Shown here in pieces: positions 30,970 through 40,960 of a DNA stretch of 64,000 nt. The notes below the pieces were generated by a model. The model was not told the origin of the DNA. It made no database searches and worked only from the letters and a program-made list of their open reading frames with translations. Both the position numbers and the translations under genes were made by a program. This DNA comes from Treponema_C sp050937815 (GTDB taxonomy: Bacteria > Spirochaetota > Spirochaetia > Treponematales > Treponemataceae), in the NCBI RefSeq assembly GCF_050937815.1, contig NZ_JACDIJ010000009.1:1-64000 (forward strand), read 5' to 3'. Every line of letters starts with the position of its first letter. Position 1 is the stretch's first letter.

Positions 30970-32679
30970 ATGAACGAATGGCTCAAAAAGCTTTTTCTTC
31001 AAATTAAAGAGTTATGGTCAAAATGGACCTTAATTCAAAAACTTATTCTTATCGGAATTTTGGCGGCGCTTATCGTCGCCCTCATTTTTGTTTCCGTTTT
31101 TTCTTCACGTCCGACAACCGTTCCCCTGTTCAGCGTTCCGGTTACCGATCAAACGATACGCGACAAAATCGTGTACCGGCTTGCACAGGAGAATATTCAA
31201 ACCCATGTAACCGATGCGGGTATGATTTCGGTTAACGACGAAGCGACCGCCCGCAGAATGCGTGCAATCCTCGTGCGTGAAGATTTGGTGCCGGGCAATG
31301 TCGATCCGTGGAATCTTTTCGATGTGGAGCGTTGGACGGTAACCGATTTACGGGAAAGCGTCAATTTACAGCGTTCCATTACGGCTCAAGTAACCCAGCA
31401 TATCGAATCTTTGGACGAAATAGACCGTGCGGAAGTGGTACTCGGTATGCCGGAAAAAGCTTTGTTTACTGCGGATCAAAAGCCGATAACCGCTAGTGTT
31501 ATTTTGACGATAAAGCCGGGAAGCGATTTTGCTTCGAAGAAAAAAAAGGTTGAAGGCGTTCAAAAATTGCTTATGATGGCCGTTTCGGGCTTAAAACCCG
31601 AAAACATTACTATTGTCGATTCGGCCGGCGATGTTTTAAACGATTTTGACGGCATGGCGGAAATGGAACGTGTCGATATTATCGCAAAAGAGCAAATTCT
31701 TATTGCAAACCTTGAAGGCGCATACAGTAAAAAGATTCTTGAAACCCTCCAAAAGAATTTCGATAAGGACCGCGTGCGCAACTTGAATATAAAAATCGAT
31801 ATGGATATGTCGAAAAAAGAGATCAATTCAACCGAATATTTTCCCTTTACGATGCGCCCCGACAACAAAGACACGCCTTACGACGATTCGGAGCTTTTGG
31901 AATCCGTAACGATTTCCTCCCAAGTTATAGACAGAACATGGCGGGGTACCGGCTATAACCCCGAAGGTCCTGCCGGCCCGGAAGGACAAAATCCTCCCGT
32001 ATATTCCGATATGTCCAATTTATACGGTATCGATCAGCAGCGTTCCGAAACGCGCAATCAAGTTATAAACACTCGGCAAACGCAGGAAACAAAAAGTCCG
32101 GCTATCGACCGCGTAACCGTTTCGGTAAACATAGACGGTTTGTGGAAGCGTAAAACGGATCCGGAAACGGGTAAATTGCTGATAACGCCTGCCGGAAGCA
32201 TCGAGCGCGAATACATTCCCGTACCCGCCGAAGATTTGGAAAAGGCAAAACTTTTGGTGCAGGATGCTATAGGGTATAACCGCGACCGCGGCGATTCGGT
32301 TACCGTTACGAATATTGCCGTTGACCGGAGCGCTCAGTTTGCCGCCGAAGACCTTGCCTATATGCGCGCCGAACAAACGCGGCGTACCGTTCTTTTATCG
32401 GTTATCGGCGTCATAGCGGTGTTAATCGCCTTTATTTTATTCCGCATTATTTCGCGCGAAATGGAACGAAGACGGCGGCTTCGCGAAGAAGAATTGCTGC
32501 GCAAACACCAGCTTGAGCGTGAAAAAACGCTGTGGGAAGCCGAGCAGGCGGGAATGGAAGTTACTATGTCCGTTGAAGAACGCGAACGCGCGGAACTTCA
32601 GGAAAGCGTTATGTCCATAGCGCGTGAGCATCCGGAAGATGTGGCGATGCTTATACGTACATGGCTTATGGAGGAATAA
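30970..32679 (+). CDS. fliF: Flagellar MS-ring protein FliF
   Basis: 569 aa. A transmembrane helix at ~22-45, ring-building motifs (~50-220; 'RVVLGMPEKALF'-type region reads 'EVVLGMPEKALFTADQKP'), a periplasmic beta-collar region (~240-440), a second helix (~472-494) and a cytoplasmic tail ending in 'LIRTWLMEE', the FliG-binding end. It forms the MS ring in the inner membrane. GGGAGG Shine-Dalgarno. Confidence 0.95.
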   Translation: MNEWLKKLFLQIKELWSKWTLIQKLILIGILAALIVALIFVSVFSSRPTTVPLFSVPVTDQTIRDKIVYRLAQENIQTHVTDAGMISVNDEATARRMRAILVREDLVPGNVDPWNLFDVERWTVTDLRESVNLQRSITAQVTQHIESLDEIDRAEVVLGMPEKALFTADQKPITASVILTIKPGSDFASKKKKVEGVQKLLMMAVSGLKPENITIVDSAGDVLNDFDGMAEMERVDIIAKEQILIANLEGAYSKKILETLQKNFDKDRVRNLNIKIDMDMSKKEINSTEYFPFTMRPDNKDTPYDDSELLESVTISSQVIDRTWRGTGYNPEGPAGPEGQNPPVYSDMSNLYGIDQQRSETRNQVINTRQTQETKSPAIDRVTVSVNIDGLWKRKTDPETGKLLITPAGSIEREYIPVPAEDLEKAKLLVQDAIGYNRDRGDSVTVTNIAVDRSAQFAAEDLAYMRAEQTRRTVLLSVIGVIAVLIAFILFRIISREMERRRRLREEELLRKHQLEREKTLWEAEQAGMEVTMSVEERERAELQESVMSIAREHPEDVAMLIRTWLMEE

Positions 32680-32680
32680 G

Positions 32681-33745
32681 ATGGCGGGACCCCAATCAAA
32701 ACCCGTTTCGACTGTAAGCGGCGGAGCTAAAAAAGGAAAAGATTATAAAAATCTCAACGGCCGTCAAAAAGCCGCTATTTTTATGGTTGCATTGGGAGCC
32801 GATATATCGGCCGAAATTTTTAAACATTTGCGCGAAGACGAGGTTGAAACCCTTACCTTCGAAATTGCCCGTTTCGATACCGTAGACGCCGAATTAAAAG
32901 ACGCCGTTTTGCGCGAATTCCAGGATTTGATTAAAGCGCAAAACTTTATTACTTCCGGCGGTATCGACTTTGCACGCGAGCTTTTGGAAAAATCTTTGGG
33001 AAGTCAAAAAGCCATCGATATTATTAACCGGTTGACAAGTTCTTTGCAAGTGCGTCCCTTTGACTTTATCCGCCGTACCGATCCGGCGCACCTTTTGAAC
33101 TTTATTCAGCAGGAACATCCTCAAACAATCGCCCTTATTTTGGCTTATTTGGAACCGAATAAAGCTTCGATTATTTTACAAAATCTGCCCGATGAAATTC
33201 AAAGCGATGTTGCGCGCCGTATTGCGACGATGGACCGTACGTCGCCCGATGTTTTGCGTGAAGTCGAACGTGTTTTGGAAAAAAAGCTGTCCACCCTGTC
33301 GAGTGAAGACTATACGGCTGCAGGCGGTGTCGAAAGTATCGTCGAAATCTTAAACTTGGTTGACCGTTCTTCGGAAAAGTCCATCATCGAATCTTTAGAA
33401 GAAGACGATCCCGATTTGGCCGAAGAAATTAAAAAGCGTATGTTCGTTTTCGAAGATATCGTTATGCTGGACGACCGCGCCATTCAAAAAGTTATGCGTG
33501 AAGTCGATACGCAGGAACTGGCGAAAGCGCTTAAAGCTGTCGATACTGAAGTACAGGATAAGATTTTCCGCAATATGTCCAAGCGCGCCGCAAGTATGCT
33601 GAAAGAAGATATGGAATTTATGGGACCGGTACGCTTAAAAGACGTTGAAGAAGCACAGCAAAAAATCGTATCCACAATCCGGCGCCTTGAAGACAGCGGC
33701 GAAATTGTTATTGCCCGCTCCGGAGAAGATGAACTTGTAGTGTAG
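32681..33745 (+). CDS. fliG: Flagellar motor switch protein FliG
   Basis: 354 aa from the ATG at 32681, one base after the fliF stop and preceded by GGAGGAA; the longer open frame lies inside fliF. N-terminal FliF-binding domain, middle 'EHPQTIALILAYLEPNKASIILQNLP' (EHPQ motif) and C-terminal torque helix with charged residues ('VMLDDRAIQKVMREVDTQELAKALK'). It transmits torque from MotA to the rotor. Treponemes often carry a second fliG elsewhere. Confidence 0.95.
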   Translation: MAGPQSKPVSTVSGGAKKGKDYKNLNGRQKAAIFMVALGADISAEIFKHLREDEVETLTFEIARFDTVDAELKDAVLREFQDLIKAQNFITSGGIDFARELLEKSLGSQKAIDIINRLTSSLQVRPFDFIRRTDPAHLLNFIQQEHPQTIALILAYLEPNKASIILQNLPDEIQSDVARRIATMDRTSPDVLREVERVLEKKLSTLSSEDYTAAGGVESIVEILNLVDRSSEKSIIESLEEDDPDLAEEIKKRMFVFEDIVMLDDRAIQKVMREVDTQELAKALKAVDTEVQDKIFRNMSKRAASMLKEDMEFMGPVRLKDVEEAQQKIVSTIRRLEDSGEIVIARSGEDELVV

Positions 33746-33755
33746 GAGTAATGTT

Positions 33756-34688
33756 ATGGCGAAAACGGTTTTCCGTCCGACGGAAATTACCAAATCCGAT
33801 CAAAAGGTGCTGCTCAAGTTAAGCCATACCTTTGAAACCGAGCCCGAAGAACCGGAAGCGGAAGAAATCCCCGAATATGTCGGCCCTACCGCAGATGATT
33901 TACGCCGCGAAGCGGAGCTTTTTAAAAAAAATTGGGAAACCGAAAAGCAAAAGCTGTTGGCGGATGCGGAAGTTGAAGCGCAGGAAATCGTAAAAAAAGC
34001 CGAACAATCCGCCTTCGATGAAGTTAAACGAAAAACGGATCAAGCTGCGGTTATAAAAAAACAAGCCGAAGACGAGGCGGCCCGTATCATTAAAGATGCG
34101 GAAAACCGTTCGCTGGATATTATACAGGAAGCCGAGCGGCGTTACGAAAAAAATGTCAGCGATGCCCGCAAAGAAGGTTTTGATAAGGGGCACGAAGACG
34201 GTTATCAAACCGGCCGCCAAGAAGTTTTGCGTCTTATAAACCGGCTTCATGTTATCGTTGAACGCACAATGGACAGGCGTAAAAATATTTTGGAAGAAAC
34301 CGAACAGCAAATTGTCGATTTGGTACTGCTCATTTCGCGAAAAGTCGTAAAAATTATATCGGAAAATCAGCGCAATGTTATTATGTCGAATGTGCTGCAT
34401 GCTTTGCGCAAAGTAAAGGGGCGCGGAGATGTAACGATACGAGTTAACCTTGCCGATATGGATTTGACGAGCGAACATGTAAAAGATTTTATAGAATCCG
34501 TAGAAAGTGTAAAAAGCATAACGATTGCCGAAGATTCGGCTGTCGATAAGGGCGGCTGTATCGTTGAAACCGATTTCGGATCGATCGATGCGCGTATTTC
34601 AAGTCAACTTGCGGAACTTGAGCAAAAAATACTTGAAATTTCTCCCATAAGAAATATTTCCGGTGCCTCCGTCGTTGAGCGGGAATAG
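33756..34688 (+). CDS. fliH: Flagellar assembly protein FliH
   Basis: 310 aa. A long Glu/Lys/Ala-rich coiled coil (~45-150) precedes the conserved C-terminal domain ('VDLVLLISRKVVKIISENQRNVIMSNVLHALRKVKG'). It regulates the export ATPase FliI and forms the stator stalk of the export apparatus. The gene lies just before fliI. Confidence 0.9.
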   Translation: MAKTVFRPTEITKSDQKVLLKLSHTFETEPEEPEAEEIPEYVGPTADDLRREAELFKKNWETEKQKLLADAEVEAQEIVKKAEQSAFDEVKRKTDQAAVIKKQAEDEAARIIKDAENRSLDIIQEAERRYEKNVSDARKEGFDKGHEDGYQTGRQEVLRLINRLHVIVERTMDRRKNILEETEQQIVDLVLLISRKVVKIISENQRNVIMSNVLHALRKVKGRGDVTIRVNLADMDLTSEHVKDFIESVESVKSITIAEDSAVDKGGCIVETDFGSIDARISSQLAELEQKILEISPIRNISGASVVERE

Positions 34689-34702
34689 AGATTTTTAAGC
34701 TC

Positions 34703-36061
34703 ATGGAAACGATTTTTACCAAATATGTCGAAAGAGTGGAACAAACCGAAACGGTGCACTATATAGGGGCGGTAATCAGGGTGCGCGGAATGCTCGTTGA
34801 AAGCCGCGGCCCGCAAGCGGTTATCGGTGAAATCTGCAAAATAGCCGTTCCTTCAGCGCAAACGTATATTTTAGCGGAAGTTGTCGGCTTGTACGATACG
34901 ACCGTTCAGCTTATGACATACGGCGACACAAAGGGTATAGAAATCGGCTGCACGGTAACGGCATCGGGTTCCGTTTTGCAAGTTGCGGTGGGGCGCCAGC
35001 TATTGGGCAGGGTCTTGGACGCAACGGGTAAAGCCTATGATAAAAAAGGCGAAATTGCCGCATCCGTTTTTTATCCCGCCCTCGCATCCCCTCCGGATCC
35101 GCTTGACCGCATGCCCGTAAAAAAACGTATTGTAACGGGTGTGCGCGCAATCGACTCTTTGTTGGCTGTCGGGAAAGGACAGCGTTTGGGCATTTTTTCC
35201 GGTTCCGGCGTCGGAAAATCTACCCTTTTGGGAATGATTGCCCGCAATACCGATGCGGATGTTAACGTTATCGCATTAATCGGAGAGCGCGGCCGTGAAG
35301 TGGTCGATTTTTTACAGCGTGATTTGGGCGAAGAGGGCTTAAAACGTTCGGTTGTGGTTGTTGCGACTTCGGATCAATCGCCTATAGCGCGCATTCGGGG
35401 GGCGTATACGGCAACCGCTGTCGCCGAATATTTCCGGGATCAGGGAAAAGACGTTATGCTTATGTTCGACTCGGTTACCCGTTTTGCGCGCGCCCAGCGT
35501 GAAATAGGACTTGCCATAGGGGAGCCGCCTGCGCAAAGGGGGTATACGCCGAGTGTTTTTGAAACCCTGCCTAAATTGCTTGAACGAAGCGGTACTTCTC
35601 AAAAGGGAAGTATAACCGGTTTTTATACGGTGCTGGTTGACGGGGACGATATGGATGAACCTGTTTCCGATACGGTACGCGGAATTTTGGACGGTCATAT
35701 TGTATTAAACCGAAAATTGGCTCAAGCGTATCATTTTCCGGCAATCGATATTTTAGCGAGTATCAGCCGTCTTGCCAAGCGCGTTTCCGGTCCGCAAACG
35801 CAAAAAACGGTGGCCGCAATCCGCCGTTCTATGGCTATATACGCCGAATCCGAAGATATGATAACCGTCGGCGCATATCAAAAGGGGTCCAATCCTGAAG
35901 TGGATGCGGCGATAGATTTGCATCCGGCTATCGAAAAGTTTTTAATGCAGGAAGAAGGCGAAAAAACGACGATTGAAAAAACATTAACCGATTTCGGCGC
36001 ATTGGCCGGTATTGAAATTCCGTCCGAAGAATGGGACGATAAGGGTGCGGCTGCAGTATGA
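34703..36061 (+). CDS. fliI: Flagellar export ATPase FliI
   Basis: 452 aa F1-type ATPase that energises or unlocks flagellar protein export. Walker A is 'GIFSGSGVGKSTLLGM', Walker B 'DVMLMFDSVTRFA', and the family motif 'GEPPAQRGYTPSVFETLPKLLERSG' follows. Length typical. The fliJ start overlaps its stop by four bases. Confidence 0.96.
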   Translation: METIFTKYVERVEQTETVHYIGAVIRVRGMLVESRGPQAVIGEICKIAVPSAQTYILAEVVGLYDTTVQLMTYGDTKGIEIGCTVTASGSVLQVAVGRQLLGRVLDATGKAYDKKGEIAASVFYPALASPPDPLDRMPVKKRIVTGVRAIDSLLAVGKGQRLGIFSGSGVGKSTLLGMIARNTDADVNVIALIGERGREVVDFLQRDLGEEGLKRSVVVVATSDQSPIARIRGAYTATAVAEYFRDQGKDVMLMFDSVTRFARAQREIGLAIGEPPAQRGYTPSVFETLPKLLERSGTSQKGSITGFYTVLVDGDDMDEPVSDTVRGILDGHIVLNRKLAQAYHFPAIDILASISRLAKRVSGPQTQKTVAAIRRSMAIYAESEDMITVGAYQKGSNPEVDAAIDLHPAIEKFLMQEEGEKTTIEKTLTDFGALAGIEIPSEEWDDKGAAAV

Positions 36062-36489
36062 AGCGTTTTTCATTTAATTTGCAAAAATTACTTGAGCTTC
36101 GTGAATTTGAAGAAAAAAACGCAAAAACGGCATTGGCAGCCGCTATTTCGGAAGCGGATAGGATAAAAGCGGATTTGCACAATCTTGCAGCCGAGCGCGT
36201 GCGTGTAAACAAAAACCGAAACGACAGGGTGGATGTGCGTACGCTTATGGCGTTGGAAAACTATGTAAAACGCCTCGACGTGAAAAAAGACGAGCTTTTG
36301 GAAAACTTGGCCGCATCCGAATTGCTTATAGAACAGCGGCGTGAGCTTTTTAAAATTGCCATGCAAAAATCCAGTGTGCTGCATAAGTTAAAAGAAAAAC
36401 AATTTTTTACATGGCGGAAAGAAAATACTAAAGCGGAAGAATCTGCTTTGGAAGATGCCGCCTATTCTCAAAAATACGGGGCTGTCTAA
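36058..36489 (+). CDS. fliJ: Flagellar export chaperone FliJ
   Basis: 143 aa, almost entirely a two-stranded coiled coil, starting 'MKRFSFNLQKLLELREFEEKNAK', the usual FliJ/YscO beginning. It is the central stalk of the FliH-FliI-FliJ complex. Last gene of the flagellar operon; the stop codon lies inside the stem of the terminator. Confidence 0.87.
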   Translation: MKRFSFNLQKLLELREFEEKNAKTALAAAISEADRIKADLHNLAAERVRVNKNRNDRVDVRTLMALENYVKRLDVKKDELLENLAASELLIEQRRELFKIAMQKSSVLHKLKEKQFFTWRKENTKAEESALEDAAYSQKYGAV

Positions 36490-36514
36490 AAAACGGAAGT
36501 TTTTTAGACAGCCC
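36479..36514. terminator. 16-bp hairpin at the end of the flagellar operon
   Basis: Arms 36479-36494 and 36499-36514 are perfectly complementary with a GGAA loop. There is no long T tail beyond the T run within the stem. A 10-bp direct repeat (TCGGAACAAT at 36534-36543 and 36552-36561) follows in the gap before the nucleoside kinase gene. Confidence 0.65.
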
Positions 36515-36570
36515 TCAGTGCTTAAAAAAAGATTCGGAACAATCCCTTTAATCGGAACAATTCGTTTTTT

Positions 36571-38223
36571 TTAATATTTAAAATCGCTTCCGCCGATAAA
36601 TTCCCGTATAAGCGATTGACCAGGAACGTAATTTGCCGGAATGGGTGAAAAGTTATTTAAAAAACGCAAAAGGCGGCCGGCTTCCGCATATTCGCGCTGT
36701 AAAGGCGTTACGCAGCGTAAAAGAGGTTCGATATATATTTTTAAAACGGCCAATTCGTAATCGAGGGCGGTATTGAGCATTGCATCCGCATTGTCTTGGA
36801 AGGGGAAAATATGAAGCCTTTCGCCTTTTTGAACGTTCGGCCACATTTTTATCGTATCGGCGGCCGATTTGCCCCTAAATTGGGAATCGCGCACAATGCG
36901 GCGTATAAGCCTGTTATCGCTGGTCGGGATACGGTTGTGATCGTCCAAGTTAAGCTGGGTTAAAGCCGAAAGGTAAATTTTAAATTTATGCTCTTTGTGT
37001 ACCGAAGGGGTGAGTTTGTCATTTAACCCGTGGATGCCTTCCATTATAAGGATGTTTTTCGGATCCAAGCGCATGGTTTTTCCCGTGTAATAGCGTTCGC
37101 CTTTAACAAAGTCATAGGAAGGAAGTTTTATTTCTTTGCCGTCGAATAAATCCTGTAAATCGCCGTTTAACTGTGCGACATCGAGGGCTTCCAAAGCTTC
37201 GTAATCGTAATCGCCGTTTTCATCCTTCGGAGTTAATTCGCGTCCGACATAGTACGAATCCAATTCTATTACTTTCGGCTGATAACCGAGTACTTGCAGC
37301 TGCATGGACAGTTTTTTTGAAGTTGTGGTTTTGCCGGAACTTGAGGGGCCTGCAATAAGAACGGTTTTTACATCTTGACGTTCTTTTATTTGGTCGGCAA
37401 TGTCGGCTATGCATTTATTTTGCAGGGTTTCGGTTATATTTATAAAATCGCTTACTTTGCGCGTGGCTATCAATTCGTTTAAGTCGGCAGCCGATGTAAC
37501 TCCAAGCATTTTTCCCCAATCTTTATACCGCTTGTATACGTTGAACAATTGAGGAATATCTTCGAATTTACCGATTCGATCGGGTTCGGCAGTTGTCGGA
37601 TAGCGCAGCAAAAAACCTTCGCCGTAAGGCATTAAATCAAAATGCGTCAAATAACCGGTGGAAGGCAAAAGAGGAGCAAAATACAAATCGGAAAAACCGT
37701 TGAGCGTATTGATTTTAAAATGCGGCGGACATATGAAATTCAATTGTTTGCGTGTTTCGCGCATATTGAGTTTTTCAAACAGCCCTATAGCTTCTTCATA
37801 CGAAATAAAGCTTTGACGTATGGGATAATTTTTTGCTGTAAGCTCCTGCATTTTTTCTTTGAGTTCCCGTATCGAGTCAATCGATATCGGCGTATCCGTA
37901 TCCAGCGTATAGTAATAACCGTATCCGAGACTGTGTCCGACGGCAAGGCGTTTTCCGGGAAAAATTTCATGGGAGGCAGCCGCAAGCAAAAAGCATAAGG
38001 ACCTTCGGTAAATGGCCGATCCTTCGGAAGAACCGGTACATACGGGTTCCAATGTTCCGCTGTTTTGGAGCGGCTGGGCGAGTGAACATATTTCGTTGTT
38101 AAAACGGACGGCTATAATTGAAGATGCCGCTTCATCAAAAAAATCCAATAAATCGGATGATTTACATCCTGCCGCAACTTGTATAACCTTTGCGCCGCTC
38201 AGAGTTATTGTAATGGTATTCAT
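36571..38223 (-). CDS. Nucleoside (uridine-type) kinase fused to ThrRS-like N-terminal domains
   Basis: 550 aa. Residues 1-60 resemble a TGS domain and ~60-260 the second additional (editing-type) domain of threonyl-tRNA synthetase ('GHSLGYGYYYTLDTD' corresponds to the HxxxH region). Residues ~285-550 form a uridine kinase/phosphoribulokinase P-loop domain with Walker A 'GPSSSGKTTTSKKL' (292-299) and 'IMEGIHGLND'. This fusion is known in Firmicutes, Thermotoga and spirochaetes as a nucleoside kinase for pyrimidine salvage. The role of the ThrRS-like half is not known to me. It is cotranscribed behind greA. Confidence 0.85.
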   Translation of the reverse strand: MNTITITLSGAKVIQVAAGCKSSDLLDFFDEAASSIIAVRFNNEICSLAQPLQNSGTLEPVCTGSSEGSAIYRRSLCFLLAAASHEIFPGKRLAVGHSLGYGYYYTLDTDTPISIDSIRELKEKMQELTAKNYPIRQSFISYEEAIGLFEKLNMRETRKQLNFICPPHFKINTLNGFSDLYFAPLLPSTGYLTHFDLMPYGEGFLLRYPTTAEPDRIGKFEDIPQLFNVYKRYKDWGKMLGVTSAADLNELIATRKVSDFINITETLQNKCIADIADQIKERQDVKTVLIAGPSSSGKTTTSKKLSMQLQVLGYQPKVIELDSYYVGRELTPKDENGDYDYEALEALDVAQLNGDLQDLFDGKEIKLPSYDFVKGERYYTGKTMRLDPKNILIMEGIHGLNDKLTPSVHKEHKFKIYLSALTQLNLDDHNRIPTSDNRLIRRIVRDSQFRGKSAADTIKMWPNVQKGERLHIFPFQDNADAMLNTALDYELAVLKIYIEPLLRCVTPLQREYAEAGRLLRFLNNFSPIPANYVPGQSLIREFIGGSDFKY

Positions 38224-38238
38224 AGTCGTTTTTATCCG

Positions 38239-40932
38239 TTAAAACTTAACCGCTTTTATGCTCGTTACGGTATAAGCATAGCTTTGTTCGTTGATTTCAA
38301 AATTCAATTCGTCGCCTTCTTTTGCATTCATAAGAGCGTTACCGAAGGGCGACATATACGAAATGATTTTGTTGTCCGGATCCGATTCCCACGGACCCAA
38401 AATCGTGTATTCTTCTTCTTGTCCGGTTGTTTTATTGTGTAAAAAGACGGTATTGCCGAAGGATACGCGGGCGGTTGTAATTGTGGACGGATCGAAAACT
38501 TGGGAACGGTCTATTTCGTCCTGCAAACGCGAAGCGGCGCTGTTTAATTGTTGCTGGCGTTCTTTTGCCGCCTTGTATTCGGCATTTTCCCGTAAGTCGC
38601 CCTGTGCAAGAGCTTCGCCGATTTCTTTTGCATTTTCCGGTATTTCAACCGTAACGATGTGTTCAAGCTGCTGTTTTTTTTGTTCAAGCATTTTTGCCGT
38701 AACGATAAGACCGCGCGTAACGACCGTTTTTTCTTCCATACCGTAGAATTTAAATCCGGGATATTTTTCCAAAATACGGTTACGCATATTCATTTTAATC
38801 GCCGGATCCAAATCGCGTACATCGTTTACCAATGTGTACAAACGGGTAATGGTATCTTCATCGTTGTCGAGCATATAATTGAGCAGCGTTTGGTCTTTAA
38901 ACAATAAAAGCTGTATTTGCCGGTCTATTTTTCTGTTTTCCGTAGTATCGTGATGGTTTGCAATTTCACGGTAACTTAAATCCAAAATATGTATGAGCGT
39001 CATTAATTGTTTTTCGAAACCGATACCGGTTTGCTTAAACCAGTCTTCATTTTGACATTCCCGGAAAAAGAAAATAACGGCTTCGCGGCGTTCGCGGTAG
39101 TTTTCAAAACTGTCAAGGGCAAGCTGTTTTACCAAGTCGGTATGTCCGTTATTTAACAAAGCGGTTAACATATCCTGCTGTAATACGGTGGGAAACAAGC
39201 GTACGTATTGTTGCGGCCAATCGGGAAGAAGGGTGCGTATGCAGGTAAGAAAATCCTTGCGCAAATAAGTGTTTTTTGTATCTTTAAGTGCCGTATATAC
39301 CGCATTCGGGTTTTCCAATTCGTTGTACAATTGTTCAAACGTGTAGGAGATATTGGGATTCATGTGCGGATAGCGCGTTATAATGCGTTTAATCACCAAA
39401 AAGGCAGCCAGTGTTTGTTCGTTTACCGAAGAAAAAGCACGCAGGTAACCGGTAAAATACGAGAATATGTCGGCGAACAATTCGGATTCGGCGTCGGCAT
39501 CTTCGGCAAAGCGCATTAAAATATCTATGCGCATAAAAAACTGCTTTTGCGCTTTGAATTCGTTCGACAATTTTTCTTCTTGAGAAATAGCACGGTCGCG
39601 TACGGTATACATGCTGATATCGTTGGGGTTTACGCCGAAGGTAGGATCGTTTTCCAGTACTTTGCGCGCTCCCGTATTCCAGCTTGTCCATTCACCGGGG
39701 CTGAGAATTGTCGGAACCAATTCGGCTTTAATGCGTTTAAAGTCGCAGTTGTTGCCGAAACTTTTTATAATAACTTTTAGTGCCCCGGCTTTATCGGCTT
39801 TAATCATTTTTGCCAATTCTTCTTTCGATTTTGTTGCTTTTAAAACCCATATGTGGTCTTTATCGAGGGGCTGCAAAGCGTTAACCGCCATTTTCAGCGA
39901 CATACTGCGTATGCCGAATTTTTTACCGAAATTTATTGAAATTTCATCGTCTTTTACTTTGCGTATAAGACCGACGCCCCACGAGCGGTGAAAAACGAAA
40001 TTTTTTGCATCGAAGGCGATGTGCTTTTCAAAATCGCTTATCGCTTCAAATACATTGCGCCAGCTTTGCGTTAAGTTTGAAATACGGATATAATCTTCAA
40101 GTTGGCTGTGATCGGCGTATTTGCCGCGGAAACATTCAACCAATTCTTTGCGGGCCGGAGCGTCTTTTTCGTCTATACTCAAAATAAGTTTTAATATATC
40201 GATGGCGGTATTCCAGTCCTGTTTTTCTTTATAATACACATAAAGTTCTTGCATTAAAGCGGCACTGCGCACATCGCTTATCGATTTTGCGATTTTGCGC
40301 TGCACAAGATAAAAAAAGTCGATTTCTTCGGGAATGAGCGCTATCAATTTCGACCAAATTTCTTTTATTTGATTTATAGTTTTACGATTTACGTACCGAA
40401 GAAGGGCTTTTTTGTAATAATCGACCGCATCTTCCATATTGCCGTCTTTTTCATATTTTTCGGCTAAGAGTTTTGCTATATCGGCTTCTTCGTAATCGAG
40501 TTTTACCAAGCTTTCATATACTTCCCAAATCTTTTCGCTGTTTTCTTCACGGTATGCATTCGCCAAGGTTCGCAGTGCGAATTTATTGCTTTCGTCTTCG
40601 TCTAAAATACTTTCGCACAAATAAATAACGATGGGGTTTTTATGATTGTCCTGAAAGATATTTACCAGCGATATAAGCGAAGAATTGTCGAGGGTCTTTT
40701 TTTTCAATCCGAGCATACCGGAAATATAGAGGGCAATGATACTGTTTTTTGTATGTCCGAGATGTTCGTTGCAGGCGTTTTGAACTTCGTCCATACAATT
40801 TTCGGCGCGGGCTTTTTCAACCACGGATGCAAGTTCTATAAAATGATTTTTTGTATAATTACCGATGGCTGCCCGTGTCCATTTTTCTTCATTCAGCATA
40901 TCCTGAACCGACTTTACTAAACTTTCCGACAT
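38239..40932 (-). CDS. greA: Transcription elongation factor GreA with long helical-repeat N-terminus
   Basis: 897 aa. Only the last ~160 residues are GreA proper: the coiled coil with the acidic tip 'GDLRENAEYKAAKERQ' and the C-terminal FKBP-like domain ('ARVSFGNTVFLHNKTTGQEEEYTILG...'). The first ~700 residues are helical pairs of TPR type ('DAVDYYKKALLRYVNR', 'YVYYKEKQDWNTAIDILKLIL'). I recall ~900-residue GreA proteins in Borrelia and T. pallidum, so the fusion is spirochaetal, not an assembly error. The ATG at 40932 follows GAAGGAG. It rescues backtracked RNA polymerase; the job of the repeats is unknown. Confidence 0.9.
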   Translation of the reverse strand: MSESLVKSVQDMLNEEKWTRAAIGNYTKNHFIELASVVEKARAENCMDEVQNACNEHLGHTKNSIIALYISGMLGLKKKTLDNSSLISLVNIFQDNHKNPIVIYLCESILDEDESNKFALRTLANAYREENSEKIWEVYESLVKLDYEEADIAKLLAEKYEKDGNMEDAVDYYKKALLRYVNRKTINQIKEIWSKLIALIPEEIDFFYLVQRKIAKSISDVRSAALMQELYVYYKEKQDWNTAIDILKLILSIDEKDAPARKELVECFRGKYADHSQLEDYIRISNLTQSWRNVFEAISDFEKHIAFDAKNFVFHRSWGVGLIRKVKDDEISINFGKKFGIRSMSLKMAVNALQPLDKDHIWVLKATKSKEELAKMIKADKAGALKVIIKSFGNNCDFKRIKAELVPTILSPGEWTSWNTGARKVLENDPTFGVNPNDISMYTVRDRAISQEEKLSNEFKAQKQFFMRIDILMRFAEDADAESELFADIFSYFTGYLRAFSSVNEQTLAAFLVIKRIITRYPHMNPNISYTFEQLYNELENPNAVYTALKDTKNTYLRKDFLTCIRTLLPDWPQQYVRLFPTVLQQDMLTALLNNGHTDLVKQLALDSFENYRERREAVIFFFRECQNEDWFKQTGIGFEKQLMTLIHILDLSYREIANHHDTTENRKIDRQIQLLLFKDQTLLNYMLDNDEDTITRLYTLVNDVRDLDPAIKMNMRNRILEKYPGFKFYGMEEKTVVTRGLIVTAKMLEQKKQQLEHIVTVEIPENAKEIGEALAQGDLRENAEYKAAKERQQQLNSAASRLQDEIDRSQVFDPSTITTARVSFGNTVFLHNKTTGQEEEYTILGPWESDPDNKIISYMSPFGNALMNAKEGDELNFEINEQSYAYTVTSIKAVKF

Positions 40933-40960
40933 GTTTTTCTCCTTCACTATTCTGCCCGCT

